A DNA stretch of 24,178 nucleotides from IMG/VR virus record IMGVR_UViG_3300005184_000001, positions 1-24,178 of that record; one strand, given 5' to 3'. This DNA is from a virus. Below, one piece after another: positions 1-7,698 of the stretch. The translations under genes and the position numbers were made by a program. The notes beneath the pieces were generated by a model. That model searched no databases. It was not told the origin of the DNA and worked only from the letters and a program-made list of their open reading frames with translations. Position 1 is the first letter of the stretch. Each line of letters starts with the position of its first letter.

Positions 1-30
1 GCCTTGCAGATCAGCCAGGGTCGCTCGACC
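1..30. repeat. Left copy of 30-bp terminal direct repeat (circular joint)
   Basis: The first 30 bases are identical to the last 30 (24149-24178). The capsid reading frame passes through the joint without interruption and reaches its stop codon at 24132-24130. This is the overlap expected when a circular or circularly permuted molecule is assembled, rather than a biological terminal repeat. The unique circle is therefore 24,148 bp. Confidence 0.93.
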
Positions 31-1202
31 AGGACCACGGCGTCCATCTCGCCCAGCACCGTGACCACGTTCGACTTCATGCCGAGCGCTTCAGTCGCCC
101 GCACGTTTGCCTGCTCACCCACAAACAGCGTCGTGCTCGACGAGAAATCACCCACAACCGCGGTGCCGGCGGCGACTGACGGCAGCTTGATGATCGGGTA
201 GCCCGCGATGCTATTGGCTGTCACCAGCGGGTTGTAGACGCTCAGTTGCGCGTTCAGCAACAGCGCAACGTCGGTCGGGTTCATCAGGATCCCATCCACG
301 ACGCCGCCGTTTCCTTCCACAATGCCGATGGCCACGATGATCTGGCCGAGCAGCGTTGTGGGCGTGGCACCGACGGTCTGTGACACTTGCCCGATGATGC
401 CCAGCATCTGCGGGGCCGTGGCCGGCGCGACGACGGTGCCCGTTCCGGCGACGACGCGCGCCTGAACTTTCGCCAGCACGCCGTTGAGCAGCTCGTTGTC
501 GATCACCGCGCGCAGGGTTGGCAAGGCGCGCAGGATCTGGCGCGGCACTTCCTTCCAATGCGCGATCGTCGACATCTGCACCGTGGCGATCGTGCCGGAG
601 TTGGTCGACTCGGCCTTGGCCTCGGCGAACGCCTGCTCGCGCGCGTTGTTCGTGAAGGTCAAGGGCAGGTAGGGCACCACGAGGTCATTCCACGGCACGG
701 TGTTCAAGAATGACAGCAAGGGGAACTTGAGCCCGGCCTCGAGCGGCGCGATGATCCGCACGTCGCCGTGCGCCTGGGCGATATTGCCGGGGACAAACGC
801 GGCCTTCCTCTCGAGGAACGGGTAGAGCGTCGCGACCGGCATCGGCTCGGTGACGTTGTAGTAATTGTTGCGCGGGTTCTTGAACTCGCGGCTGTCAACC
901 AGGTAGTCGCTGATTGACTTGTGCTCGGTCTGTCCCGGCTTGCCCGTGCTCGGCACGTCATAGCGGGCGCGGGCGGGCTGGATCGGATCGGTCAGGCCAT
1001 CATAGCCGGCCTGGGCTTCGAGCGCCTTCGTCTCGCGCTCGATCGACTTGTCGTACTCGGTTTTCATCCCGCCAAGCTCGACAACCAACGTGTCGATACG
1101 GGACTTGTGTTCCGGGGTCTGTTCGTCCAGCTCGTTGAGCTCCCGAAGCTCGTCCAGCTTCGGGCGCATCTCGGACTTAAGTCTGGCCGCGTATGCTGAC
1201 AT
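1..1202 (-). CDS. Major capsid protein, HK97 fold (continues across circular joint to 24130)
   Basis: This is the shell-forming head protein. ATG at 1202-1200 starts MSAYAARLKSEM and the frame stays open to base 1. Across the joint it continues at 24148 and stops at TAG 24132-24130, giving about 406 residues, normal for HK97-type capsids. The first 100 or so residues are charged and helical (LDELRELNELDEQ and following), as expected of a delta/scaffold domain cut off by the protease. The rest is the usual alternation of beta strands and hydrophobic segments, ending VERPWLICKAAGTIP. It follows the prohead protease gene and overlaps its end by 26 bp, the classic portal-protease-capsid order. 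Assignment rests on position and general sequence character. It is easy to miss because the window cuts the gene in two. Confidence 0.9.
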   Translation of the reverse strand, partial: MSAYAARLKSEMRPKLDELRELNELDEQTPEHKSRIDTLVVELGGMKTEYDKSIERETKALEAQAGYDGLTDPIQPARARYDVPSTGKPGQTEHKSISDYLVDSREFKNPRNNYYNVTEPMPVATLYPFLERKAAFVPGNIAQAHGDVRIIAPLEAGLKFPLLSFLNTVPWNDLVVPYLPLTFTNNAREQAFAEAKAESTNSGTIATVQMSTIAHWKEVPRQILRALPTLRAVIDNELLNGVLAKVQARVVAGTGTVVAPATAPQMLGIIGQVSQTVGATPTTLLGQIIVAIGIVEGNGGVVDGILMNPTDVALLLNAQLSVYNPLVTANSIAGYPIIKLPSVAAGTAVVGDFSSSTTLFVGEQANVRATEALGMKSNVVTVLGEMDAVVLVERPWLICK

Positions 1203-1989
1203 TGGACACCTCGTAGATTGTGCTGACTTCGGAGAGAAGGTCATCAATCGCTGACGAGGTGCGTGCTGGCTGGACCAGCGGGGCGGGCTCGATCAATCGG
1301 ATTGTATCAGGGATTAACTCGGCAAGGATGGCGGCCATCTGGCGTAATGCCGTCAGATCGGCGTGGCTTCCATGCCGCCAGCCGGCTTTGAACTCTTCCA
1401 ACGCTTCCAACACCTTGACGCCCAGGCGCGTGCGGGTTGCCGCGTTCATGGCGTGGCCCGGGAGCGTGGTGCTGATTTCGTAGAGCGCCAGCTCCTTGAT
1501 CCGGCGTGCTTTGCGGCCGTCCGGTCGCGTCTCACGCGCCACGTCAAGGGCGCGATAGCCGATGCTTGCGCCGTAGGGGATGCCTTCCTTGAGGCCATCG
1601 TAGACCTCGGCGCCGCGACCGCTTTTCAAGTAGCGCGAGACGCAGGCGACGCCACCGGTTGCCTCGGGGTACTGCTGTTGCACGTCGGTCGGCAGCTCGG
1701 CACGCCGCAACGTCTGAAAGTCCATGATCCGGGCGATCGCGGGGGAATGAAGGTCATGCATAAAAATATGCGGGATCTTCTCGCGCCGATGGTTGATCGT
1801 CCGCTTGAACGCGGTCACCTCGGCAATATCCCCACCATCGTCCAGGTTATCCACGCTGAACAAGGTTGTGACGTCCCTGTTGTCTATGTCGAGCACGGCC
1901 GTCGCAATGTCGGCTTTGTATTCCATGCGCCCGGTGTCCAGGCTTTGCAGCGCGGCCAGCGCCTCGGCCGCGCGTAGGTCATCACTCAT
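1177..1989 (-). CDS. Prohead maturation protease (HK97 U35 type)
   Basis: This 270-residue protein is the serine protease that trims the capsid scaffold domain during head maturation. The HK97/U35 catalytic pattern is visible: His78 in FMHDLHSPAI and Ser142 in YGASIGY, with the preceding VYDGLKEGIPYG segment typical of the family. The C-terminal 80 residues after the catalytic core (LGVKVLEALEEF onwards) look helical and are probably removed on self-cleavage. The ATG overlaps the portal stop as ATGA (1989-1986), indicating translational coupling, and the gene runs into the capsid start. Size and neighbours fit the family well. Confidence 0.92.
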   Translation of the reverse strand: MSDDLRAAEALAALQSLDTGRMEYKADIATAVLDIDNRDVTTLFSVDNLDDGGDIAEVTAFKRTINHRREKIPHIFMHDLHSPAIARIMDFQTLRRAELPTDVQQQYPEATGGVACVSRYLKSGRGAEVYDGLKEGIPYGASIGYRALDVARETRPDGRKARRIKELALYEISTTLPGHAMNAATRTRLGVKVLEALEEFKAGWRHGSHADLTALRQMAAILAELIPDTIRLIEPAPLVQPARTSSAIDDLLSEVSTIYEVSNVSIRGQT

Positions 1990-4073
1990 GCCAGTACCTC
2001 CGCAAGAATAGGGGCCATGTCACATACGCATGCCGGATGCGCGGGCAGCTCGGGCGCGCTGTCCAGCGGGTAGCGCTTGCCATCCCTGGCCTGGCAGTCG
2101 GGACACGGATCCGGCCCGGTCAGCCATTCGAGCTCAGAGACCACGCCGCTTGCCTGGTAGGCGTCTCGTGCAGCCGTTGAGCTTGCGACCGCAAGCTCGG
2201 TGCGCGTGATCAGCGGCGCGCGTGCTGTGGACCGCTCGAAGCCCAGCTCGGCCAGGGCCGCGGCAATCTCGGCATCGGTCTGTTGCTCGGTCGCGCCCTT
2301 GAGAATCAGGTCGGTGATCTCCTGCTTGGTCGTGTCCGAGATGCCTTTGCAGCGCTCGGCTAGCAGGTCGACCGCGCTGGTCACGTCGCCCGAATCAATC
2401 ACCGCTGGAAAATCAATGCGCTGCGCTGCTGATTTCCATGAATCACCATACGCTTTGCGCTCGTGCGGTCCCAGCACGCCGAAGAGCGCGATGCCACTGT
2501 CCAACTGCTCCCCGATCTCGCGGATCACCGCGTCGGCGCCCTGGTTGTTGCCGGCGATCCACAGCCTGCGGGCTTTTGCGTACTGATCCTTGAGGTACTT
2601 CGTCACGTCGGCATCAAGACGCGCAGAGGGCTTCGGCGCTGCCTTGGTGTCGCGGATATGGAGGAACGAGGGCACCTGGCCCGGTGGCAGCGCCTTCGTC
2701 GCACCCGTCGCCGGCTCGTCTCCCGTGGTCACGGGCGGGGTGCTCGGTGGCACCTGCCAGGGCACCGGTGGCGCGGGCGGCGCCTTGAAGATGTCGCCGT
2801 CAGGATGCGCGGCCAGGCCCATCACCGCGCGCAGCTCGTTCATGGTCACGGCGCCGGCGTCATAGGCGTCACGGTACAACGTGATCTTGGCGTCGACGTC
2901 TTCCTGGTACGGTCCCAGGCCGGACGGATCGAATCTGCACCGGACGATCCCGAGCAGCACGTCGTCGGCGTCTTCATAGAGCGTCAGGAGGGACCAGTTG
3001 ATCCACTCGGCCCACTCTTTGAGCAGGGGCAGCGCGGTCGCGTCCCAGAAGGAGGACCAGGCTTCCTGGAGGTTCGAATAGGTTGCTTTGAGCAGGCCGG
3101 CGTAGGCATAGATGATCAGCGGGGGGACGCCGAAACACATGCAGATCCGCGTCTCGATGAACATGCGCAGCGTTTCGTTGTCCAGCTCGTTGAGCGACAC
3201 GCCGAGCCGCGTATAGCTCTCGATGTTCTCATCGAAAATGGCAGGACCGCCGGCCGCCATGCCCGACGGTCCGAAGCGTTCCATCCACTTCACGCGGAAG
3301 GCATCCGTCAGCGTCTCCGACCAGCTGCCGCGCACCTTGACGATGCCGGAGGGCACGCCGGCATTGGAGAAGAAGCCGCGCATGAAGTCGTTGGATAACT
3401 GGTCCGCTTCCACCGAGCCCAGCGCGGCGATCAGCGGCGGCACATCGGCCCAATCGACGGCCCGCCTGACAATCAGCTGATCGGGCGCAAAGATGACGAC
3501 CGGGCCATCCGGCGGGCGCCAGTCGTAGGAGACAAGCTGGCCATCCTCATAGCGCTCGGTGATGTAGACCGGGTTGAGCGGATTGAGGCCGCGCAGGGCC
3601 CCGGATGCGCTGCCGCGGATTGGCTCGATGTACAGCCGGCCGATGCTCGAGTAGCTTGCCTCGAGGCAGCGCCAGAGCGTCGCCGTGTCGAGGTTGGGAC
3701 CAGGGCGCCTGAGCAGGCCGGTCAGCTCGTGCTCGTGGTCGACGACATAGGTGCCGTCCGGCTGGCGGCGCTCGACGAGGAAGGCGGGCGAGATCAGCAC
3801 CTTCATGCGCTCGCGCATGCAGGCATAGACGATCTCATTCAGGCTCAGCTGGCCGAGCAGACTTGCGGGTGAGGTATCGAGCATCCGCACGGTCTGACCG
3901 TCCACCCCGACCGCCCAGCCGCGCTTCTCGACGCCCTGCAGGAGTGAGAGGGTCGACGACGCCAGCGAGCGCAGCGTGCCGCCGACGGCGCTGAACGTGG
4001 CATCTCGCGTGCGTGACCGCGCGGCTTTCGTAAGCCGCTCCCGGGTGAATGTGGCCAGGCTTCTACTCGTCAT
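1986..4073 (-). CDS. Portal protein fused to C-terminal MuF-like head morphogenesis domain
   Basis: This 695-residue protein is longer than a usual HK97 portal (about 400-450). Residues about 40-440 carry the portal part: Pro/Gly-rich N-terminus, the SLNEIVYACMRERM segment, the CFGVPPLIIYAYAG segment and YSNLQEAWSSFWDATALPLL. A Pro-rich linker (APPAPPVPWQVPP) follows. Residues about 500-695 form a separate domain ending in a Cys/His cluster, C657-x2-C660 and H679-x2-C682-x-C684 (CPDCQARDGKRYP, ELPAHPACVC), the signature of MuF/SPP1-gp7-like minor head proteins. The portal is the dodecameric channel for DNA entry; MuF-like proteins sit inside the head and may be ejected. It starts 3 bp after the terminase stop and overlaps the protease start. 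Confidence 0.9.
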   Translation of the reverse strand: MTSRSLATFTRERLTKAARSRTRDATFSAVGGTLRSLASSTLSLLQGVEKRGWAVGVDGQTVRMLDTSPASLLGQLSLNEIVYACMRERMKVLISPAFLVERRQPDGTYVVDHEHELTGLLRRPGPNLDTATLWRCLEASYSSIGRLYIEPIRGSASGALRGLNPLNPVYITERYEDGQLVSYDWRPPDGPVVIFAPDQLIVRRAVDWADVPPLIAALGSVEADQLSNDFMRGFFSNAGVPSGIVKVRGSWSETLTDAFRVKWMERFGPSGMAAGGPAIFDENIESYTRLGVSLNELDNETLRMFIETRICMCFGVPPLIIYAYAGLLKATYSNLQEAWSSFWDATALPLLKEWAEWINWSLLTLYEDADDVLLGIVRCRFDPSGLGPYQEDVDAKITLYRDAYDAGAVTMNELRAVMGLAAHPDGDIFKAPPAPPVPWQVPPSTPPVTTGDEPATGATKALPPGQVPSFLHIRDTKAAPKPSARLDADVTKYLKDQYAKARRLWIAGNNQGADAVIREIGEQLDSGIALFGVLGPHERKAYGDSWKSAAQRIDFPAVIDSGDVTSAVDLLAERCKGISDTTKQEITDLILKGATEQQTDAEIAAALAELGFERSTARAPLITRTELAVASSTAARDAYQASGVVSELEWLTGPDPCPDCQARDGKRYPLDSAPELPAHPACVCDMAPILAEVLA

Positions 4074-4076
4074 GTT

Positions 4077-5336
4077 TCACCAGATCCCCGCTGATGCGCC
4101 GTACTGCAGGCCGAGGTCGGTTGCCGCGAACACCATAGCGTCGAGACGATTCGGGCTCTTGCCCGTCCCGTCGTAGCTCACCATCTCAGATTCGAGGCCA
4201 TCCACGACGCCGGCCATGTGCAGGCGTCCATGCTCGGAGAGGGCGGCGATTGGATCGGCGCGCACCAGCTTACCGCGGCTCGCATGGACCAGATAGACGA
4301 ACGGGGCACCATCGACCGTCTCGATCGTATGGGCCACCATGTCGCCACCAAAGTTGCTCTCGGCGACGATCCGGTTGGCCTGCCAGCGCTGGTACGCTGC
4401 CACGGCCTGGCCAGCCCAGCGGCCGGGGCTGCCCTGGATCGTGCAATCCTCGAGCACGTAGCCGTGGCCGTCCACGCCCTTGCCGACGACGACAATGCCG
4501 CAGGCGTCGCCGCCGGCGGATCCGGTGGGATCGACGCCGACGGTGATCTTGACCATCTCAGGCACTTTCGAGACGCGCGTCTCGTCGAGCAGCTTCCTGG
4601 TCCACAGCGCGCCTGGCACATCCTCGAGGTCTTCGGCGTCGATCTCCTGCTTGATGCTCTGCTGGGTCATGTCCTGCGCGAGCTCGGCGACCGCGTCCTG
4701 TGAGATATGCGGGTTGTCGCGCGACGTGAAGTGAAACGCCCCCCAGCGACCCGTGGTGTCGTCTGCCGCCTTCGCGAACAGCTTGGAGGCGTGGCGCGGG
4801 TCGTCGGCGCGCGACAGGTGCCTGGTGCGTCTGCTCGGCGGGGTGTAGATGAACACGGCATCGCCGTCGTTGTCGAGCAGCATCGGGGCGCCCACGTCCT
4901 GCCAGGCGCCCTCGTGCATCAGCATGTACTCGTCGAGGATCAGCAGATCGGCGTAATCGCCCCTGAGCGTGTCCGCGTTGAAGGCGGTCTTGCACCTTAT
5001 GCGGTTTTCGGTGCCCCGCTTCTCGAGGTAGCGGCGCGTTTCGTTCTTTTTGTACAGCCCGCGCTCGATCGCCAGCGCAAACGTCGAGGTGACCTCGTAC
5101 CAGAACTTGTCGGCCTGGTCGTCGGTTGGGACGGCATACAAGACGCGCTTGCCCTCCAGGAAGGCGCGACAGGCGAGAATCGCGACGCCCGTGGTCTTGC
5201 CACCCCTGCGGCCGGCTCGAATGACTTTGCGCTTGTATGCTGAATAGACGAAATCAGCTTGCTTCGGATGCGGGATCTTCAAGCTCCATGGCTCGCTCGC
5301 TGGGAGGATTGAGCGCGGCGTAGAGCTGGATGGCAT
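4077..5336 (-). CDS. Terminase large subunit (packaging ATPase/nuclease)
   Basis: This is the DNA-packaging motor and headful/cos nuclease. Counting from the ATG at 5336 (419 residues): Walker A AGRRGGKTT at 41-49, Walker B LLILDEY at 131-137 with the catalytic Asp135-Glu136, and the RNase-H-like nuclease acidic residues D269 (VGVDPTGSAGGD), E326 (AESNFGGD) and D399 (RLDAMVFAATD). All motifs are present, so the enzyme looks intact. The start is uncertain: the frame is open to 5426, the ATG at 5336 has no good ribosome-binding site and overlaps the small terminase by 83 bp, and a TTG at 5282 would begin just before the conserved IPHPKQADF segment. The stop at 4077 is firm. Confidence 0.95.
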   Translation of the reverse strand: MPSSSTPRSILPASEPWSLKIPHPKQADFVYSAYKRKVIRAGRRGGKTTGVAILACRAFLEGKRVLYAVPTDDQADKFWYEVTSTFALAIERGLYKKNETRRYLEKRGTENRIRCKTAFNADTLRGDYADLLILDEYMLMHEGAWQDVGAPMLLDNDGDAVFIYTPPSRRTRHLSRADDPRHASKLFAKAADDTTGRWGAFHFTSRDNPHISQDAVAELAQDMTQQSIKQEIDAEDLEDVPGALWTRKLLDETRVSKVPEMVKITVGVDPTGSAGGDACGIVVVGKGVDGHGYVLEDCTIQGSPGRWAGQAVAAYQRWQANRIVAESNFGGDMVAHTIETVDGAPFVYLVHASRGKLVRADPIAALSEHGRLHMAGVVDGLESEMVSYDGTGKSPNRLDAMVFAATDLGLQYGASAGIW

Positions 5337-5664
5337 AGCTGCCAACGGTGCGAGCAAGATCCCCAAGTTCCTCGGCATTTCGCTGCATGAGCCACTCGCG
5401 CGTCTGGATTTGGCCTGAGATGGCACTAAGCGCCCCCAACATATCTTCGAGTGTGTTCAAGGCAAGTAGCGCCGCTCGCTGCTTGCGCGCCGTTACATAA
5501 CTCACATCGGCCAGGACCTGCGGGCCGCGCGCCACGATCGTCGAGACGTGCGCCGGTGTCAGGTCGTGCGCGGCCGCGACAATGGCGGTCGGCAGCACCA
5601 TCGCCTCAGCCCGGATCTGTTCACGTTCCTCTGGTGACAGGCTGGGCCCGCGCTTGCCAGGCAT
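5254..5664 (-). CDS. Terminase small subunit (probable)
   Basis: 136 residues directly upstream of and overlapping the large terminase. Residues about 8-50 look like a helix-turn-helix (SLSPEEREQIRAEAMVL, then AAAHDLTPAHVSTIVA), which would recognise the packaging site. The remainder is helical (RKQRAALLALNTLEDMLGALSAI...), as in the oligomerisation region of small terminases, with an acidic tail ELEDPASEAS. The ATG at 5664 follows the endolysin stop (5665-5667) with no gap. The assignment relies on the HTH, size and position rather than on a diagnostic motif. Confidence 0.8.
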   Translation of the reverse strand: MPGKRGPSLSPEEREQIRAEAMVLPTAIVAAAHDLTPAHVSTIVARGPQVLADVSYVTARKQRAALLALNTLEDMLGALSAISGQIQTREWLMQRNAEELGDLARTVGSYAIQLYAALNPPSERAMELEDPASEAS

Positions 5665-6423
5665 TCATCCGATCCTCTCGACGACCGTCGCCGTGATGAA
5701 CCCGACGCCGGACGAGGCGTGGACCCATTGGTCATCGCCGTCGATCGGTTCGCCGAACTTGATGCTATCGGCCAGGAACTCGGTGCCCGCGTCGACGTAG
5801 CCGACGATCGGAAAGACGCGCGCCGGACCCTCACGGACCACGGAGCGGTCATACCTGACCCGGTAGCGCCGGCCGTAGGCGTCAAGCGAGACGGCCCCGG
5901 CAGCGCAGCGCGCCACCAGCTCGTCGATCGTGGTACAGCGCGCATCCGAGCGGTAGTCCGGATCGATCGCTGCCACGGCCTGGCTGTGCATGATCAGGTG
6001 CTCGGCATCACGCGGGATGCCATAGAGCGCGCCATACTCGTTGAGCAGGGCGGCCATCGTCGCCAGCTGCGGCTCAGTCGCCGGCGTGCCGTCACAGGCG
6101 CCGTCCAGCTCGATGCCGAGCATCAGGCTGTTGACCTCACCGCCGTCCATCTGCACGCCGTCGATCCAGATCCGCGTATTCACGCCCGCATGAAACGCGA
6201 CATATTGGTCCGCGTCGAGGTAGCGATAGCGCACGCCGTCGCGCCCGATCAGGTCGTGATAGCTGGTCCCTGGTGGATTCTTGAGGTTGTAGTTGAGCGT
6301 GCCGGCGGGGTTGTCGGGATTGGGCGATTGCGTCTCATGGACAATCACGCCGAGCCAGGGCGCATGCCCCGGCGATTTGTTGGCGGTCTTGTTGAGCCAT
6401 TCGGTGTTGGTGGTGTAGCTCAT
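5665..6423 (-). CDS. Endolysin: N-acetylmuramoyl-L-alanine amidase with SH3-like domain
   Basis: A 252-residue peptidoglycan amidase that cuts the MurNAc-L-Ala bond. Residues about 10-175 match the Amidase_2 (T7 lysozyme-like) fold, with probable zinc ligands H29 (VIVHETQSP), H146 (LIMHSQ) and C163 (RSDARC), plus the SYHDLIGRDG and LGIELDG strands. Residues about 185-252 (YRVRYDRSVVREGPA... to ITATVVERIG) look like a bacterial SH3 wall-binding domain. There is no signal peptide, so release needs a holin, and none is encoded next to it. It is the first gene of the late operon, ahead of the terminase genes, which is an unusual place for a lysin. Confidence 0.93.
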   Translation of the reverse strand: MSYTTNTEWLNKTANKSPGHAPWLGVIVHETQSPNPDNPAGTLNYNLKNPPGTSYHDLIGRDGVRYRYLDADQYVAFHAGVNTRIWIDGVQMDGGEVNSLMLGIELDGACDGTPATEPQLATMAALLNEYGALYGIPRDAEHLIMHSQAVAAIDPDYRSDARCTTIDELVARCAAGAVSLDAYGRRYRVRYDRSVVREGPARVFPIVGYVDAGTEFLADSIKFGEPIDGDDQWVHASSGVGFITATVVERIG

Positions 6424-6717
6424 GCGCCCCGTCCCCGATCAGAGAACCCAGGCGCGCCGCCTTCCCGACTGCATAGTTGACGCGCCCGGATTTGACTACT
6501 CATGTCAGCGGCCTTGCCGATTCCCCTGCGCGTCCACAGGGAATGGCGACCGCTTGACGGCTCAACTGTAGCACAAGGTTGCGCCATTTCCTAGTATTTT
6601 GTGACATGGTCTGTCGCGGACTCTGAGGATTCTATAGATTCTGTGGACGGTTTATCTCGTGAGAATGTTCATTCTCAGGAGTTACGTGCTACAGTGGCAC
6701 CGACGCAGGAGATCGCT
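6424..6717. promoter_or_regulatory. Intergenic control region with divergent extended -10 promoters
   Basis: This 294-bp gene-free stretch separates the minus-strand late operon from a plus-strand small gene. The ten-mer GTGCTACAGT occurs once in each direction: minus strand at 6574-6565 and plus strand at 6686-6695. Each contains an extended -10 (TGC-TACAGT) and each points towards a gene; neither has a good -35. A perfect 7-bp-arm palindrome GAGAATG-TT-CATTCTC at 6661-6676 lies where the plus-strand -35 would be, a likely operator. GATTCT is directly repeated at about 6629-6643. A bulged hairpin lies at 6521-6543 (TTCCCCTG ... CAGGGAA). A packaging site could also lie here, but nothing proves it. 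Confidence 0.55.
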
Positions 6718-6999
6718 ATGCGCCTTTGTCTCACTGTCGCCGTTCTGCTCATCGCCGCGTTCGGCGCCCGCGCCATCCTGATTGCCGGGTCCGAGGCCAG
6801 GCCGACGGCGGCGATCTGCTACGCCTTCGACGGCTCGACGGTTGAGACAACCTACCTCGACGGCGGCTTGCACTACTATCCCGCGCCTGTGAGCAGCAGC
6901 GTCAATCCAGTGCCGGACTCGCCGGATTTCATCATCGGCACGACGACGCGCTTTATCTACACCGGGCATCTGGTGTATTTGCCCGAGGTCCAGCGTTAA
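6718..6999 (+). CDS. Small exported protein of unknown function
   Basis: 93 residues beginning MRLCLTVAVLLIAAFGARA, a short basic start followed by a hydrophobic stretch (about residues 4-22), so either a cleaved signal peptide or a membrane anchor. The mature part is polar and Tyr-rich (TTYLDGGLHYYPAP, FIYTGHLVYLPEVQR). The ATG at 6718 has a good ribosome-binding site (AGGAG, 7 bp upstream); the frame is open further upstream but without a better start. It is a single-gene unit: its own promoter region on the left, a terminator hairpin at 7006-7032 on the right, and opposite orientation to both neighbours. That layout is typical of a lysogenic-conversion (moron) gene, perhaps for superinfection exclusion; the function is inference. 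Confidence 0.7.
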   Translation: MRLCLTVAVLLIAAFGARAILIAGSEARPTAAICYAFDGSTVETTYLDGGLHYYPAPVSSSVNPVPDSPDFIIGTTTRFIYTGHLVYLPEVQR

Positions 7000-7005
7000 A
7001 CGAAC

Positions 7006-7032
7006 CAGCCCCGAGTCATTGACTCGGGGCTG
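7006..7032. terminator. Bidirectional hairpin terminator between convergent genes
   Basis: Perfect inverted repeat with arms 7006-7017 and 7021-7032 (arm CAGCCCCGAGTC) and a tight 3-base loop. It lies 7 bp after the plus-strand stop at 6999 and 56 bp beyond the end of the minus-strand gene at 7088. On the minus strand it is followed by a moderately T-rich run (GGTTCGTTT); on the plus strand there is no T tract. Confidence 0.75.
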
Positions 7033-7087
7033 TGGCGAGGCGAGGGGACCAGCCGGCGGCTAGTCTACCATGCTCTGGCTGGCCTGC

Positions 7088-7585
7088 TCACCTCTTTGCC
7101 GCGCGATAGCCGGCGGCCTCGGCATCGGCTGCCGTTGCGAAACATTGCTCGGGGTTCGTGCGGCTATATGAGCTGCTCCCCGGACGATGATAGATCCACT
7201 CGTCGCCCTGATTGCCCTTGATCGGGAAATCGGCCGGGCAGTCGTCGCCCAGCGGCCGGGCCGCGCCGTGTGCAGCTGCAGGTGCTGAAGTTTCAGCAGG
7301 TGCGGAAGTTTCAGCAGGCGCTGGTGCATCAGCGGGCACGACGTCGACGACGGGCTCGAGCGTCGCGGTGGGAGCAAGGTCCACAAGACGCTCGAGCGTC
7401 GCGGTAGGAACTGCGGCCGACCTGGGCGCGGCCGGCGCCGTCGGCGCGAGCAGGCCGCACAGCATGACCAGGCCGAAGAGCGGCCCGACGATCCAGGCCA
7501 CCTTGCGCATGCCCGTCGCGGCACGCACACGGCGCATATAGCCGCGCGGGGCGGCGATCAGGGTACGAATCACACGGTCAAACAT
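7088..7585 (-). CDS. Membrane-anchored protein with C-terminal sunset-like Cys/His domain
   Basis: 165 residues in three parts. Residues 1-28 are basic; residues about 29-47 (VAWIVGPLFGLVMLCGLLA) form one membrane segment. Residues about 48-110 are an Ala/Pro/Thr linker with internal repeats (two ATLE..VD units; two AETSAP units that correspond to an 18-bp tandem repeat at 7287-7322). Residues about 110-165 hold DCPADFPIKGN, IYHRPG, PEQCF and a terminal AGYRAAKR, with C116, H133 and C148. This matches the pattern of the small sunset domain, related to Ada-type metal-binding domains and known from bacterial nucleases and other proteins. The domain would face outwards on a flexible stalk. RBS GAGGAG precedes ATG 7585. 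A terminator at 7617-7650 separates it from the upstream genes. Role unknown. Confidence 0.75.
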   Translation of the reverse strand: MFDRVIRTLIAAPRGYMRRVRAATGMRKVAWIVGPLFGLVMLCGLLAPTAPAAPRSAAVPTATLERLVDLAPTATLEPVVDVVPADAPAPAETSAPAETSAPAAAHGAARPLGDDCPADFPIKGNQGDEWIYHRPGSSSYSRTNPEQCFATAADAEAAGYRAAKR

Positions 7586-7616
7586 TAATAGCTCCTCACT
7601 GAGTACAGAACCAAAC

Positions 7617-7650
7617 AGCGCACGAGTCGGAGTCTACCGACTCGTGCGCT
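7617..7650 (-). terminator. Hairpin terminator after the SWIM operon
   Basis: Perfect 14-bp inverted repeat, arms 7617-7630 (AGCGCACGAGTCGG) and 7637-7650, loop of 6. On the minus strand it follows the gene ending at 7699 and is succeeded by GTTTGGTTCTGT, reasonably U-rich in RNA. It lies just upstream of the sunset-domain gene, so that gene either has its own promoter in the remaining 30 bp or depends on read-through; no clear promoter is visible there. Confidence 0.75.
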
Positions 7651-7698
7651 GGCGGTCTTGGGAACGGATAAGAGTGTGCTGAGGGGACGCTGAGAAGC

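Noticed and set aside
2463-3398. 311-codon open frame on the plus strand opposite the portal gene
   Set aside because: Antisense shadow in GC-rich DNA; no ribosome-binding site, composition full of Arg/Gly/His and no recognisable domain, while the opposite strand clearly encodes the portal.
5337-5426. Large terminase start at 5426
   Set aside because: Would overlap the small terminase by 173 bp without a ribosome-binding site and adds sequence unlike the family's N-terminus; a later start is more likely.
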